A stretch of DNA of 64,000 nt from Cruorifilaria tuberocauda (Eukaryota; Nematoda; Chromadorea; Rhabditida; Onchocercidae): positions 124,001 through 188,000 of the forward strand of contig JABVXU010000006.1 in assembly GCA_013365365.1 (NCBI GenBank), given 5' to 3'. This document shows, in pieces, positions 39,282-52,941 of this stretch; positions within the stretch are counted from its first letter, which is position 1; every line of letters begins with the position of its first letter. The translations under genes were made by a program, and so were the position numbers. Below the pieces are notes generated by a model. The model had not been told where the DNA came from and made no database searches. It saw only the letters and a list, made by a program, of their open reading frames with translations.

Positions 39282-42251
39282 ATGACACGTAAACGCAGAA
39301 ATAATAACTCAAGTGGTTCGGAGAAATCTTATTCTTCAGAAATTCAAGGATCTGTCTCACCTACAATTTCTGGTAGTCATTCTTCAAGCTCTCATCCAAC
39401 ACACTCCTGCAATTCTTGTGGTTCTTTTCTCTTTTTTTTATATTATTAATTGCATTAATCTTATTCATAAAGTCTGTGATTGTTGGAAGATAAAATAACC
39501 TTTTTCTGAAATTTGTCGTCTGTATTATTCATTAGACCAATAGTTTTTCGAATTTCACCGAAGTAAGATCCATTCCAGTGCTTCCATCTGTATTTTTCAT
39601 TTACTTCATGGTTTGTAGATGGCGGCTGTCAGTTTTTTGTGTTTATAATTCGAAATTTCCTGATAATTAACGGGATAAATTTATTTTCACATTGCAAGTT
39701 TTTCAAGATCTTGCTTTAGTCATAAGTTTCTTCTTAATCATGATGTTAATGAGCAAAAAGAAATGTTTTTCATTGTCCTCTTTTTCAGAAAATATTAACA
39801 ATGTACTGCAATAGAAAAATGCAGAAGTGATTCTGTTTTATAAAATCAAAGATGATCTAATCGCTTTCTTTCCAGGTAATTCTGTAACTCACTACAAGGA
39901 TTCAGGTAGTCGTAGACATGTGGAAAGCCAAAAGGAGTACTCCCGTCATCGCCGAATACATCGTTTGAATGATTCGAGGATCAATGATGAAAAGCATATG
40001 CTGAATAACAAAGAAAAAAAAGAAAGAGGAAACGATGTTATGGATTGGAGTCATCACAGATGCAGTGATGATAATGACATTCCAGTAGGAACTTCTAGCG
40101 ATAAAACATCGAGAAAAAAAAAAGAAAGGATACAATACCATACAAAGGAGAGAGTGGAGGACAATCGAGATTCATTTAGCAAACATGGATTGCAAAAAAG
40201 TGAAGCTTTAAGTTATGGAAAATAAGTGGTGCAGGAGTTTCTTAAGTTTGGTCCATATATTTTCGATTACTATAAATTATCTCAGCTTGGCTTATCCCAA
40301 GTATGTAATTTCTTCATCTTAAGGTTTTTTATTTGTTTGATACAAGTTGTTCTGATTCCCGTTCATTTTTATTGATCTATAGATCTATTCAAAAGCTTTA
40401 TTTTCTAAAGGTTGCCAGGGAACAGACTTACGTTATGCGATTAATTAGATTTACTTTATGCTCAAAGAAATTGTAAATCTTAGGACATGTAATGGGTCGG
40501 GGAAATCGAAATACTTGTAAAATATCTGTATAATCAAAGTATAGCCGTATAATCCACGTTATGAAAATCCTTTGTATCAAATTATTCTCAGTCAAGTGAT
40601 AGGATATACTTTTTCGCTGTAAATAATTTATGTCAAATATTTTTCCTTTTTGAGATTGGCTTTCTACTTCAATAGTATATTCACTGAGCATCGTCTAACG
40701 AAGGACTTATGTAGTATTACTAACTGCAAAAAAAGTCTTACAATAACGCAAAGAAGACAAGATCTTACGGACTTCATTCTGCTCATCCAATTCTTTGTCA
40801 CTCCCATTCTTCCCAAGGAATAGACCTTTATACTAATTCTCGTAGTATAAATGCATCATTCTATTCAAAAATTTTATTAAATATGGTAGTTATTGATTGA
40901 CGAAACGTATTTCTTTTGAATATAATAATTTATCTTATACAGTTGCAGGAATGAAAAAAGAATTCAACAAGGAAACTAGTGGAAAATTATCGACTAGTAG
41001 TAATACAGAGGACCAAAAGCTGAAAAATGTGGTCAGAGACTATTCGTAAGTGCTATTAATTTGTTAAAGACTTCAAAATTTTTTCTAAACATATATATTT
41101 ATACGTGTGCATTTTCGTGTGGGGATATATGATTTTGCACTTCCTTCTCAGATTTTCCATTTCTTAATTTCCAAACAAGTATTTTTCAGTAGTCAGTTTG
41201 GTGAAAATCTGCGCAATGGACAGGACAGCAAAGAATCAAAGATCCAAAAAGAGAAGCCGAATTTTGAGCCGAGCGGGAAGTTAGCTGAAGATACGAATAT
41301 GTATCGTGGTGTTGTTATAAAATACAATGAACCATCTGATGCACACTTACCAAAATTACGTTGGCGTCTTTATCCTTTTAAGGTTTCTTGTTTTTCCATC
41401 AAATCTTTGCCCACTTTAGGAAATGTAGAAATTATTATATTTACTTTTAGTATTCATAGGTGATTTTTTTTAATTTCATACACAAATTATGCTGTAGCGG
41501 AATTGTCGAGTCAGTTTAAGGTATCCTTCTTTCATGCTTGTCTTTTTTGATGTTCAAAACTATTTTATTCTGTTATGCTTTACTTTAACTTTTGAAGCTT
41601 TACCTTCCTAGTATAATTTTAGAACTAAATAAAATGAAGCAAAAGAAAAAGAAATGGAAAAAGAAATTTCTCATTTTATTGTTATGAATGGTACAGGGTG
41701 ATGAGGCGTTACCGGTGTTATATATTCATCGACAGTCAGCATATCTTATCGGACGTGATCGTAAAATCGCTGATCTCCCGGTAGATCATCCTAGTTGTTC
41801 GAAACAGCATGCTGTTTTTCAATATCGTCTCACACCAAAGGATTTGCCTGATGGTACAACCGTCAAGCGTATACGTCCTTATATAATAGATCTCGGTTCA
41901 GCGAATGGCACATATCTAAATAATGAACGGATCGAGTCACAACGGTGAATTTTTTATATACAATGTCATTTTGAGATTTCTGGGTTTAATAGAATAATTT
42001 TAAAGCATTTTTTCAACATTGCAAAATTTCTCCATTTTTGGCTTTTTCTTTATCATAAGTTGTTCAAAGTTTCATGAATAATTTCAATTATCTTTTATTT
42101 TGCTTTGGATTTATTTAGATTCGTAGAGTTACGAGAAAAGGATGTGTTGAAATTTGGATTTAGTACACGCGAATTTGTCCTACTTAATGAAAAGTCACAT
42201 GATGGAGAAGATGTGGAGATGATGAAGAAAGAAGAACAGTCACCTTCTTGA
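39282..42251 (+). CDS. SNIP1: SNIP1-like FHA domain protein
   Basis: Six exons: 39282-39372 (or to 39417), 39876-40199, 40949-41045, 41190-41382, 41697-41944, 42119-42251, giving about 361 residues (376 with the longer first exon). The N-terminal half is basic, Ser/Arg/Lys/Asp-rich and low-complexity. The FHA domain spans exons 4-6. RGVVIKYNEPSDAHLPKLRW precedes it; IHRQSAYLIGRDRKIADLPV, then SCSKQHAVFQYR, IIDLGSANGTYLNNERI and LKFGFSTREFVLL carry the GR, SxxH and NGT signatures that bind phosphothreonine. The C-terminus is acidic. SNIP1 proteins work in the nucleus with the spliceosome (RES complex partners), and in vertebrates with Smad/p300 signalling and miRNA processing. The ATG immediately follows TTTCAG. 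The donor of exon 1 and the joint of exons 2/3 have alternatives in the same phase. Confidence 0.9.
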
Positions 42252-45200
42252 TTCGGATTCATTTAATGTTTCAGTTATACATTACAGCATCAATATTGGA
42301 ATTTAAATATTAGTTTGTGATATAAGTCTTCCATGTAGAGTTTGTTTTGGAAAATAGATTAGTTGAGCATTAATTAGAAATGAAACTTTTTGAGTAGACT
42401 TTCTGTGTTCAAGAATTATGAGACTTTTTGGAATTGATATGTTGTTCCTATATATATTTGGAAATTCAAACTCCTTTTGATTTATTTTCACTGATTTAAA
42501 ATATATAAAGTATAAGTATTACTTATAATTTATCCCGACAAGTATTACTTACGGAAAAATAGTAGGAAGCATATGTCTGTAAGGAAGAATTGTTACATAA
42601 TTTAAATTCTGAATTCTGTTTTGAAAAACTTCCTGTTCGTTCTAATTTTTCATTTTTATTTTTCATTTTGCGTTTTTTGCCAATTGTCAATTAATTTTCC
42701 TTAATTTTGCTGCTGAGAAACCAGCCAACCGCTTTTCTATATCCATGGCAAAAGCATCGTAAACACTGAATATTTATAAAATCATAGCAGAATAAATGAT
42801 AAATAAGATATCATTTGGGGAATTCTTCATTCATCCTTTCGAGATCGATTCATACCAGATGGTACATGTCAAATCTTATTTAGGGTATAATTTAACGACT
42901 TCATCATTTCGTAACAAAGATCATAGTAGTTACTGCTTACTGGAATAGAAGTGATTTTGTCGGGAATTCGTGAATTAGTCATTTGCTTGGTTGGAATAAT
43001 TGCCAGTAATAGTTTCAAGTATTAAATTAATGCTTCTAGTTGTTTTGTCCTTTTAATTTTCTCTTTTGAAATTTTCATTGCAATTCAGCGTCCGTTTAGG
43101 AATGGAATAGAGGAAAAGCTGGTTAATTCATGGAACTTCCGTACTTACTTTCTCTATGTCTTTATTTTCAGGTCTCAGTATTGACTGCTTTTACCTTATT
43201 TCGTGTCGAATCGGTTTTTTGCGTTTTCTATTCTTTTTTTCATCCAACGCTTCTTGTTACTCTTATTTGGCAAATAATTAATTCTAAATGTATTATATAT
43301 TTTCTGTAGGTTATGATTTTGATTTAAAAATATGATGCCTACTTAATACAAAATTATAGCTGTTTTGAATTTCTATTTCTGATTTTGAATTTGTTAGCGC
43401 ACGAACAAGGATGCAAATTAATAAAGTGTTGGCAGCAATGAATGTGCATGCTTTTCAAGCGTTATTCCGCTAAGAGAAAGTTCGCTTTACGAAATGGAAA
43501 AATATTTAAAGTCGATTGGACGAGAAAGTAGAAGAGGAAGATGGCTGACTCATTCCGATCTCTTCCGTTTTCCGATCCGGCTTCTTTTCTTTTTCACCAT
43601 ATTTCCTATGTTTCATCTGTTTTAATATAACTCAATTGCAAATTAATTTTGCAAATCTTCAGAATTTTTGATGGAATCCTGTCATTACTCCTATATATTA
43701 CATTGGTAATTGCTAAGTATCCCATGTAATTATGCATGAATTGAAGTAGCTGAAATAAGTTACAAAGTTAATATAAATTTTTTGAATGATAGCATTGAAT
43801 ATACTGTGAAGAGAGAAGTAGCAATAATTATTTTTCTATAGTTTTTCAGGAATGTAGAAGTACGGAACACTAATCTCTCATCTTAGCTTTCAAAATGTTT
43901 CGTTTATTTTTGTTTTAACAGAACAACTGAACGTGTCTTCGCTAAATACCTCCTAACATCGAATTTCAAATTTTACAACGTACTTCGTACTTTTATTTTA
44001 GTTATTTCCTCCTCAGTTTTCCAGTTCACCTTATTTTCTTTTCCGGGGAAAATATCGATTTTTTCGCTCTCATCAATAAATTTTAACTTTTTTGTTAATT
44101 TATGAAGCATTTTTTAACTTTTTATTTGGTGGTAAAGTGATTCATCTTACCCATTTTCATCGAGATACCCGCGGGAGGGGAGAAGTGATTGGAACCTGTT
44201 TTCATCAGATACATCTCATGCAGTAGTGTGATATCGATATGGAATTGATGAAAACAGAATTATCCGCCCTAGCAATATTAATAACAACAACAAACACAAC
44301 GATAATGATAACACCGTTAGTAACGGATCTCTGCAAACTAACGGCTTTTCACTTTTATTGATTATCTTAATTGGTTTTATTTAATCATACAATCAATGAG
44401 TTTTTTGTATTCCTACTGTTCTTTATTTTCTGCAATTTGAAAAAACAAAAAAAAAAAGAAATGCAGACGGGCGATAGACGTAAGTTTCAAGATATTTGAT
44501 ATTTTTTAATGAATAAAGGGATCGGTTTGCTATTTGTGAAAAAATTAAAATGGAATTATTGATTTCATGATTTTCATCATTGTGATAGTTGGAAAGAGAC
44601 GCAGAAATCATAAGAATTAATGTATTCGTTAGGTTCTTAAAAACCTTAATTTTGCTAAAAAAAGTGTAATTCGTCTTAATTTAATTTTTTTATTAGCAAA
44701 TTAATTAGCATGGTTTGACTGATTGAGATAAAAATGAAATGAAATGTGGCAACACCCATTCATATCGATATATATGCTCCTTTTACTTAATTTAACCGTG
44801 AATACGTGAATTACATGATTGCTTCATTTGCATCAGTGAGGGAGTAGTATCTTGCAGTCCCTAAAAAAATTCAGATTCCATCCGAAAGAGATCTCATTTA
44901 CTGATTTCACTCGTAACTTCCATTAACCGTTCTTAAAGTATCATGAGTTATCAATGAGGAGTGGAATGATGAACTAAATAAATCATGTTCGTAACGCTGT
45001 TGTAATCATATTCTGTTATCACAGCCTCATATATATGTCAACAATACCCGAAGGATTTCAAAATTTCTGGCATCAAAAATTTCAGTGTAATCGATTTATA
45101 ATAGCCTGAATATCTTCTGCTATAAAATCCTGGATAACAAAGATGACAGATGATTGATTATACACTTGTTCTGGGAAATATCGTGATTTTTTCATGATGA

Positions 45201-48200
45201 TGCAGCAATGCAGTAAAAAGATTGAACTTATAATTTTTTATCAAGTGAAGACGGTAGGACTGAGTTATGACGTTAACATGAAGGAGAATAATTCCTCTAT
45301 GATTATAGAGCTTTGTTATCCATGGGCCAAGCAATTCAACAGCCAAGCATTTCTGGATTTCCGATATTGAAGCGAATGCTCAACTGGGCGGAACTCTCAC
45401 GTTGCAGCAAAAGAGCTCAATTGAAATGAATCAAATGGAAGCGCAGAAACACGCTATCGCATACTTCTTGGCTACACTCTGCTGTTCAAGCCTGTCTTTC
45501 GTCTACCCATGGCTAGGCTTTCATTCATCTGTCCAAGCCTTTTCTCTACTTATCCATCTCTAATATCCTGTACACTAGTTGCGCAAAGGTGTGCTTATGA
45601 CAATTCCGAAGCGAAACAGTGCAAAGAGACATGGTGAATGATAACTTGCCGTTTTATCAAATTCACTTTGTAGTCTCTTAGGTAATTAGGCGGACATTGT
45701 TGTTTGGTGGAATCCTACAAGTCTTAAATGATACTTTCTGCCGAATTCTTTTTTATGTCATCAATAAAAAAAGTTATCGGTTTATTTGTTTAATTTCTCA
45801 ATGCTTCAAAAATTGGAATTATATTTTACTCCTTCCTCAACCTTTTGAATTTCATATTTGATATTTTACCTGTATTATTAGGGAATTGCTGGAAATATCT
45901 TGTTTTTCACTGATAATTGCAACTATTTGTGATCAGAGATCCAATACTAACAAAGCGAACTTTCCCTGCCAATTTGTTAATCAAATTTATCATTAATTGT
46001 AGTTTTCTATATCATTCCTTTTCCCTTTCTTCTTCCATTACCTTTCTTCTTAACAAAAAATTAAAAATCAAATATACTTTCGAAGTTGTGTAAGAATTAC
46101 TTTCCCATATATTTTGTTCATCCTTTGCTTAGAACCGTAACTGCTTTGAATCCTCTGAACTCTGTAATAGCGACAATTCGATTAGAAGCAGAAAATAGTG
46201 GAATTGATTAGCTTTTTCGAATCGATCAAGAAGGGTTTATTAGGAGATGATGGCATGCTTTGGCCATCAACTCTTGCACTTCAAAATGAGAAATGAGAAT
46301 CTAGACGGAAAGATGATGGCTTCAACTATTTCATTGCATAATCAGTAGGTATCCTCGTGTGGTACTTACCTTGTGAACTCTCAAAAAACATTTCTTCCTC
46401 AGTGTTGAGTACTTTCAACGAAATTAATTCGAAATTTCAGTTCTCACTGATCGATAACAAAGTTCCAGTTCTCATTGATCGATAAGTACGAGCCGAATCT
46501 CGTTCTCTTTTGTGAATAATCAGAATAAAACAAACCAAAAATGGGTCGTGTATGTGCGTATGTGTGGTGCATGTGTTGAACACACGTATGCTATAATTTC
46601 AATTTAAGAAATTTCAATAAAAATTAAAATTAAAACTCGGTTTCAGGCCTTTCTTCAACTGTCCATTTATTTCCATTTCCTTCTTTCTCAATCGAATGCT
46701 TATAATTTGTTGTTGTCTACACTTCGTTTACTTTCTTCATTACTATTATCCTTTATGTGATCAGTGACGTACGTCAGGATATTTACTTTAAGATGTCCGT
46801 GTAAATAATATTTATTTCTTTTATACTGCTTGCTATTTATTTCATACAATTTGAAGCAAAAAATGTTGTAGTTCTACTCTTTTTATTTATTAATTACTTA
46901 TAAATTAATTCTACATTTATGTAGGCAAAAAAAAATTGAAATAATGAAACTGAATGAATAATTCTCATCATTTTTTCAGCTTTTTTCATCATTGGCAATA
47001 ACTTACACGTTTGGACTTTTGGGCGATATCGATAAGCTCAGCAAAGTTATAATCAAAATACTTTTCATTCAAATAAATTTCATTTTATCTTCAAATATTT
47101 GTCTCAGTTTACATAGACTGCAAGTTACGATGTTTAATTCTGTAAGACATTTCTTTATTTCAATTCTATATTTTCTTCCAGTTAGTTCTACCAGAATAAT
47201 TTATCCTTTTCTATAACTGTTTCATCACTTATCACTAACAGGGAGGTTCTCTATGCTGTCACAGATCCATTGTTATGATTTGTGACAATCTAAAGAAGCT
47301 CATGTGTAATTTTTCAAATTATTATTCCTTATTCTTACGGGGACTATTCTTTTCGAAAAGAAGCATTACTACTATTCCTTTCTCTGTTATAAACCTTATA
47401 GTTATTCTGGCGTGAATTTTGCAATTTTTTTTTAATTACGAAACTTTATTATTGCAATTAAGTAAAGTTTTTGCAAAGTATTACCTAGAGAATTCAAGGT
47501 TGAACATTCATTCATAATTGCCTAAATACTATACGTTATATCTGTAATGATTGTTCTAACTCGGTCACTGAACATTTCTCGACAGTATGATTCCGTGAAA
47601 GTCCATATATTAGTTCTTGGAAAGATATCGAAGATTTTCCATTTCAATTTCTTGTTTCCAACATTGGGCAATCTCTAAAATATCGTAACTTTTTAACATG
47701 ATTTCCATTTGATTTATCGAAATTTCTGATGATATATTAGATGAAAAGTCAAATATAAGCAACATATAATTTAGAAAGGAAGTTTCAATATTTCAGAGAT
47801 TCGTCTTACCAGAATCTTTTTATCATAATTACATTTTCAATTTCAGTGTAAATTTTGAAAAAGGAACGGTCCAAAGCTTTGAACTGATTCTTTACGATAG
47901 TTTATCAAACATTAAGTAAAGGAAAATTGTGAGTCGGACAGGGCGGAAGAAAAAGAAGTTTTTTTAAATAAGAAATATTACTGCTACTATGAAAAGAAAA
48001 ATTAATACGTGTAGCTTACTTGTCCTTCTCAAGTTCATTTATTTCATTTATTTAAAAAAAAATATGCAAGACTGAGTAAGCTTGGTTTCTTTATATTGGC
48101 CTGAAAATAATCAGTAATGTTTTTTCCCTCACACCAAGATTTTAGCATTATAAGGAATTAGTAATGTAATTGTGAAGAAAAGATGATAGTGATATATTTT

Positions 48201-49189
48201 TCATTCAAACAATAAAACATTTGATGGAAAAAAGTGAGGATGAAATTTAAATAACTCAATTTATTCAACTCTATCAATAAAAAGTTTCATTGATTTACTA
48301 AAGTGCAATTTCGTTTTTGCTTCTAATGAAGAAAAAAGGGCTTTCTGCTTCATGTTCTTCTTCGCGAAGTAAAGGCTTATTAATTTTTTGTATTTTCGAA
48401 GTTTTTTGCTTTAATTATTTGTATATTTTATGTGCATAAAGAGGTAACTTATATGTATAAGGGCAAAGGTCATTTTATCTGTCCTGACTTCTAACCTAAG
48501 ATGGATACTGTACTCTCACTATCGAATTTAAAATATATCTTTTCATATTCGGGCACAATAGTAAATTTTTTGGTATTTATATTTGAAAGTTTCAAGTTTC
48601 TGAAATAGTTATGGATGAATGTTTGAAACATGGACTATTTGTGGAAAAAAGCGGAAATCATTAACAACGATTGCTTTTATGACCAAATTATTCTTAATAG
48701 CTTCGGGATAAGCACAAAAGATGTTTATAAATGTAAAGGAAATAAAAACAACCTTAGTTGAGATCATTTTGCTAAAGTATGAAATAATTTTGGAAGCAAT
48801 GCACTCTGGACACGTAAAAGTTAAAATTTAAAATCGAGCGGATTTTCTGCTAATTCTTCATTTAAAATCGGACCAGTAGTAGAGGAAAAAGGATATGATT
48901 TATTGAATCATTTTTGTTGTCAAATTCTAGTTTTTAACCTTCACAATGGTACAATTATCGATTTTCACGATTTCCACTTCTTTTTTACTATGAAATTTTG
49001 ATTATTCCCAACCACTGATGAATTTTTTCAAAAGTACGCATAAATATTTCGTTTACTCTTTGCGTTATCATTTCATTTTACTTCACTCTCTGCATACTTC
49101 CCTCGTTTCGTTTTCTAGATAATTCAAAAAATTTTTCTGGATTATCCCAATTTTTAGGGTTTTTACCAACAAAAAAACAAAAAAGAAAC
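42252..49189. other. Seven-kilobase region without supportable exons, upstream of TPPP
   Basis: Nearly all is AT-rich with short ORFs only. Two weak candidates exist. ATG CAG ACG GGC GAT AGA C followed by a strong GTAAGT donor at about 44461-44479 could be an isolated first exon. A 35-codon ORF starting MGQAIQQPSISGF lies at 45322-45429 in a GC-richer patch. Neither can be linked to other exons. A GATAATTT-type landscape with no transposon signature fills the rest. Confidence 0.4.
46438..46485. repeat. Direct duplication with 28-bp period
   Basis: CAGTTCTCACTGATCGATAA at 46438 recurs at 46466 with a single C-to-T difference. Confidence 0.9.
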
Positions 49190-50752
49190 ATGGCCGAAAA
49201 GCAGGAATATAAATTTAAATGGGATGGAAAAGAAATTAAACATCGGTGAGTAACTTTTCTTCACTTATGTAAAGGCAGCTTTTTTCACAAAATATATAAG
49301 TAACTGAAGAGTTGATATGCATGAATTCATTAGATAGCTCGGAAAGGTCATTTGAAGGGCATACTTGAAAAAAGTTTGAAAAATGACATAAATTATAACT
49401 TTCAATCGCTATCCATCATGCTATTCAAACTGTGTGTTTTTGTGATCATTTTTTTCAGCCTAAAAATTTTTCCTTTTCGATTTTCTGTAACTTTTGACTG
49501 CTAGTAACTAAACTGCTTTCGAAGATTCAGTAGTTTATTTAAAAAAATGAAGAAATTCCATTTGTTTTATTTATTCGTTATTTTTAATAATTCAAATAAA
49601 TTGCTGTCATTTTCACTTATGAACGATTAATCAAATCATCGCTGTTATTTAATTTAAGTAGTAATTGAATCACAGGTGGGAAGGTTTCGTGAAATTTGGT
49701 AATGCATCAGCAGTGGAAATGACAGGAAAGAATTTCGATAAGTGGTTGAAGGATGGTGGAGTCATTGATAACAAAAACATTACTACAACAATGACTGGAA
49801 TAGCTTTCTCCAAAATTACTGGGTGAAAATTCTTAATCATTTAAAGCAAATGACCGCAATGTCTTCAATTCACTTTTCCAGTTCTTTAGCACTCAACGAA
49901 CACATTATTTGAGACAGAGTAGGCAAGTCATCAGAAATGTCAAGATCTAACAAGTTGTTGATACCACATTATTTAAATTTTAGAAATGGATCGCTTTTTT
50001 ATATTTCTTGAATTTTAGATCCAAAAAAAAGGCTAATTTCAACGAGACCAAAGATGTATTAATAGCAGTAGCTGAAGATCGAGCACGAACAACTAAAAAG
50101 GACCCACAAGTAAGCTATTTTAAAATTCGCTAAATCCCAAAATTGCTTCTTTATGATTGTCGTGCTAATTCTCGACAAAAAAGATTAATTACAAAATTTT
50201 CAATTTATTGAATAAGAAAGTCGGATTGATTTCGTGAATTTTTTGTAATTTTCTTTGACGTTACCGTTTTAATCTAAGGTAATCGTACCTATTTCATTTA
50301 ATTTCTTGAATTTTCTCCTCAGTTATGAACGGAAGTAATCGACGGTTTCTTTGCGTTATTAAGATTAAGATGAAGAAAGAAATTTCACAAGCTTCGAAAT
50401 ATTGGATGATATGTCTCTCTAATTTCACCACATACATTTCATCCAATCCTATCTCCTCAGATTATCGTTCATTTTAGAATTTTTATTCCAGGAAGAATTG
50501 GATATCATCACTGAAAAATTGTCGAAATTAGAAGCTCCATCACTTAAAGGTGTTGCTAAAGCATCTGCTGACGGTGTATACAATCGATTAACAGATCACA
50601 CCAAATATACCGGATCACACAAGGAACGTTTTGATGCTGAGGGTAAAGGTCGCGGGAAACTTGGCAGGGAGGATATCGTAGAACAAACCGGTTATGTGGC
50701 AGCTTATAAGAATAAGGATACTTATGATAAAGTCCATAAAAACATTCAATGA
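49190..50752 (+). CDS. TPPP: Tubulin polymerization-promoting protein (p25-alpha)
   Basis: Four exons: 49190-49245, 49676-49822, 50019-50109, 50492-50752 (184 residues). It starts MAEKQEYKFKWDGKEIKHRW. The p25-alpha domain covers most of the protein: SAVEMTGKNFDKWLKDGGVI, ITTTMTGIAFSKITG, SKKKANFNETKDVLIAVAED, then a C-terminal block RLTDHTKYTGSHKERFD and GKGRGKLGRED. The last block contains the GxGxGxxGR signature of TPPP proteins. TPPPs bind and bundle microtubules and promote their assembly in the cytoplasm. The length matches the short animal forms (C. elegans tppp-1, human TPPP3) that lack the disordered N-terminal extension of TPPP1. The ATG is 32 bases after TTTTTAG (AG at 49156-49157). 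The next gene, eL13, is convergent. Confidence 0.95.
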
Positions 50753-52026
50753 TCTCTCATATTACTCATGAGAAAGCGCATTTTTCTTGGCCTTTTATCA
50801 GCAGCCAGCTGATAAAATTGATTAACACCTGCCGGTAGATGATAATTTTAAAATTACATGCAGAAATTGAATTTAATTCAGATAGACACTAAGGCATTTC
50901 TGATTTTTTTTGTTGCAACCAAGTACATTGCACAAAACTTGCAGAAGTTGTTATATTTAACTCTCCTGCAATACCAAAATGTATGCATTTAGCTAATTAG
51001 CAAATAATGTTTTTAATTTTATCGTATCATAAGATTCTCATACTCAGAAAAAGAGTTTCTGTACAATCCATTAGATTCTCACTTTAAAATAACAAACGAA
51101 GATTTCTGTAGTTTGAATGCAATTTTGGCTATTTGAACGTTTTTAATTTTATAAAAAGTGATACAGAATTCAATGCAATTGTTCTAATTTGAAAATATAT
51201 CTAACAGACTCCCGTTAATTTCAATTTAACTTGTTCAGACATTACAACATTTAAGACAAGCAAACAATTTAACAGAGGCTGCAACATAATCCTCACTGAA
51301 GTTACTTATTGATTTCCAATAAATTCCTGAATTTTCTAGTCATATCTTCCCATATTCTTTATCTGTTTGCTCCTATTCAAAAGGAAAATTTGTGCCAAAA
51401 TATTGTAATTCTTCGTTTGCTATTTATTTCTGTCACATACATTGTATACTATATTATTCATCTAATCCTTTTATTAAAAGTCTCGATTTTTTTTCCAAAT
51501 TGAAACAAAGAACCATGCTAATCAACGATTCACGTCTTCATTAACATTTCTGTACATCATTTGTAACCATATGCCTTGAAAGTTATATGAAAATTAGTCT
51601 TATTTCATTGTCGGCATTCCTATTTTTATGAATTTTTCATTAAAATCGAAAACATTTCAAACAGTAATACCTCAAACTGTACACCACTTACTACAACCGA
51701 CCATTTGTCACGCGTATGGAATAAAACGAATTAAATAATTTACCAAACGAAATTATGGGAGCAAACACAAGGACTACATACCCCATCTGTAACGTAAAAA
51801 CTAAAGCAAACGATGTGCTTATGTATCGAGTGTATTGCATACTTCTGTAGTACATACAATCTTGAATACTTCAAGTTCTCAAGTTCCTCATGTTTTCAAA
51901 AAAAAATTATTGTAACCTGCAGAATGTACAATCATGTGTTTAAAACGTAAGAAAACGAATAATAATGTTTATTTGAGGACAAATAAAATACAACCAAATT
52001 GCTTTCTTCAAGGGAGAACAATTTAT
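50753..52026. other. Intergenic between convergent TPPP and eL13 genes
   Basis: AT-rich with no exon candidates. Minus-strand AATAAA motifs lie immediately after the eL13 stop (about 52022) and near 51968, so the eL13 3' UTR is probably short. Confidence 0.5.
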
Positions 52027-52941
52027 TTATCGTCTGCCGCCGCTAATACCTTCTTCCACCACTTCGCGAGCTTTTTTATCACGAGCACCTTTCAAACGTT
52101 TATCCGCGCGGAGACGACGTAAATGACAATACACTTTGAATTTCTTCTCTTCCTCAGTTATTTCCCGAGCCTTCTCACGACGGACAACCTGCTTGATGGG
52201 TAGAACTACTCCACGCAACTGTGTAGCTAGCTTGAGTTCATCAACCTGCAAATTAACCCTTAGATATACTTGAAGGTTACCAAATTTGTATAAGATGCAA
52301 GGAAAAAGAAAAAATAAAGTGTGTGAAATACTTACAGTGCTATCTCCTTTCTTGGGTGCGTTTAATTTCTTCGGGAATAATATTAGTTTCGATCTGTATT
52401 CTTTTAAACGTTTCACATTTTGCTGCAAATAATAAAACCTTATTTCGAAACTAGATTAAATAAATGACTTATCTACGTCCAACTTCAAAAAATGATTTGC
52501 TATTTAAGCCATACTAGGAGAAACTTAAGATTCCTCACAAGTGCGTTACATGAGAAAAAAGTAAAACAGTTTATGAAATAGGATAAATAATTAACTGAGC
52601 GATGATACCTGCAAGGATTCCAATGATCGGTTTGTACGCCGATAATCCACTGCAATTCCAATAGTACGAGCCTCTCGTTTCCCGATGCCAGCCGCCTTCA
52701 GCTCCTCCAGAGTAAAACCTCGCCCCAACCTCACTTTTTTGTTATAACGAATACTAGGGCAACGTACTGCCGGTCTCAATAAACCCGCAACAGGCCGAGG
52801 GGCAACGATTCGACCTTTTTTATATCGATTGCGCCGTCTGCGTTCCTTCCGCGCTGGTTGATTAAACCAGGTACGCACGCGACTCTGCCAATCTTTGTGG
52901 AAGTGTGCATTTGGTATCATATTATTTCCTTTCGGGGCCAT
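52027..52941 (-). CDS. rpl-13: 60S ribosomal protein eL13
   Basis: Three exons: 52941-52609, 52422-52336, 52245-52027 (212 residues, as expected for eL13). The N-terminus reads [20 protein letters not shown], followed by [38 protein letters not shown] and [20 protein letters not shown], all diagnostic of eL13 (Rpl13). Exon 2 has [19 protein letters not shown]. Exon 3 is a basic, Lys/Arg-rich C-terminus. The protein belongs to the large ribosomal subunit. The start codon is 8 bases from a TTTGTAG acceptor. The gene is transcribed divergently from TCF25, with starts about 630 bases apart. Confidence 0.98.
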
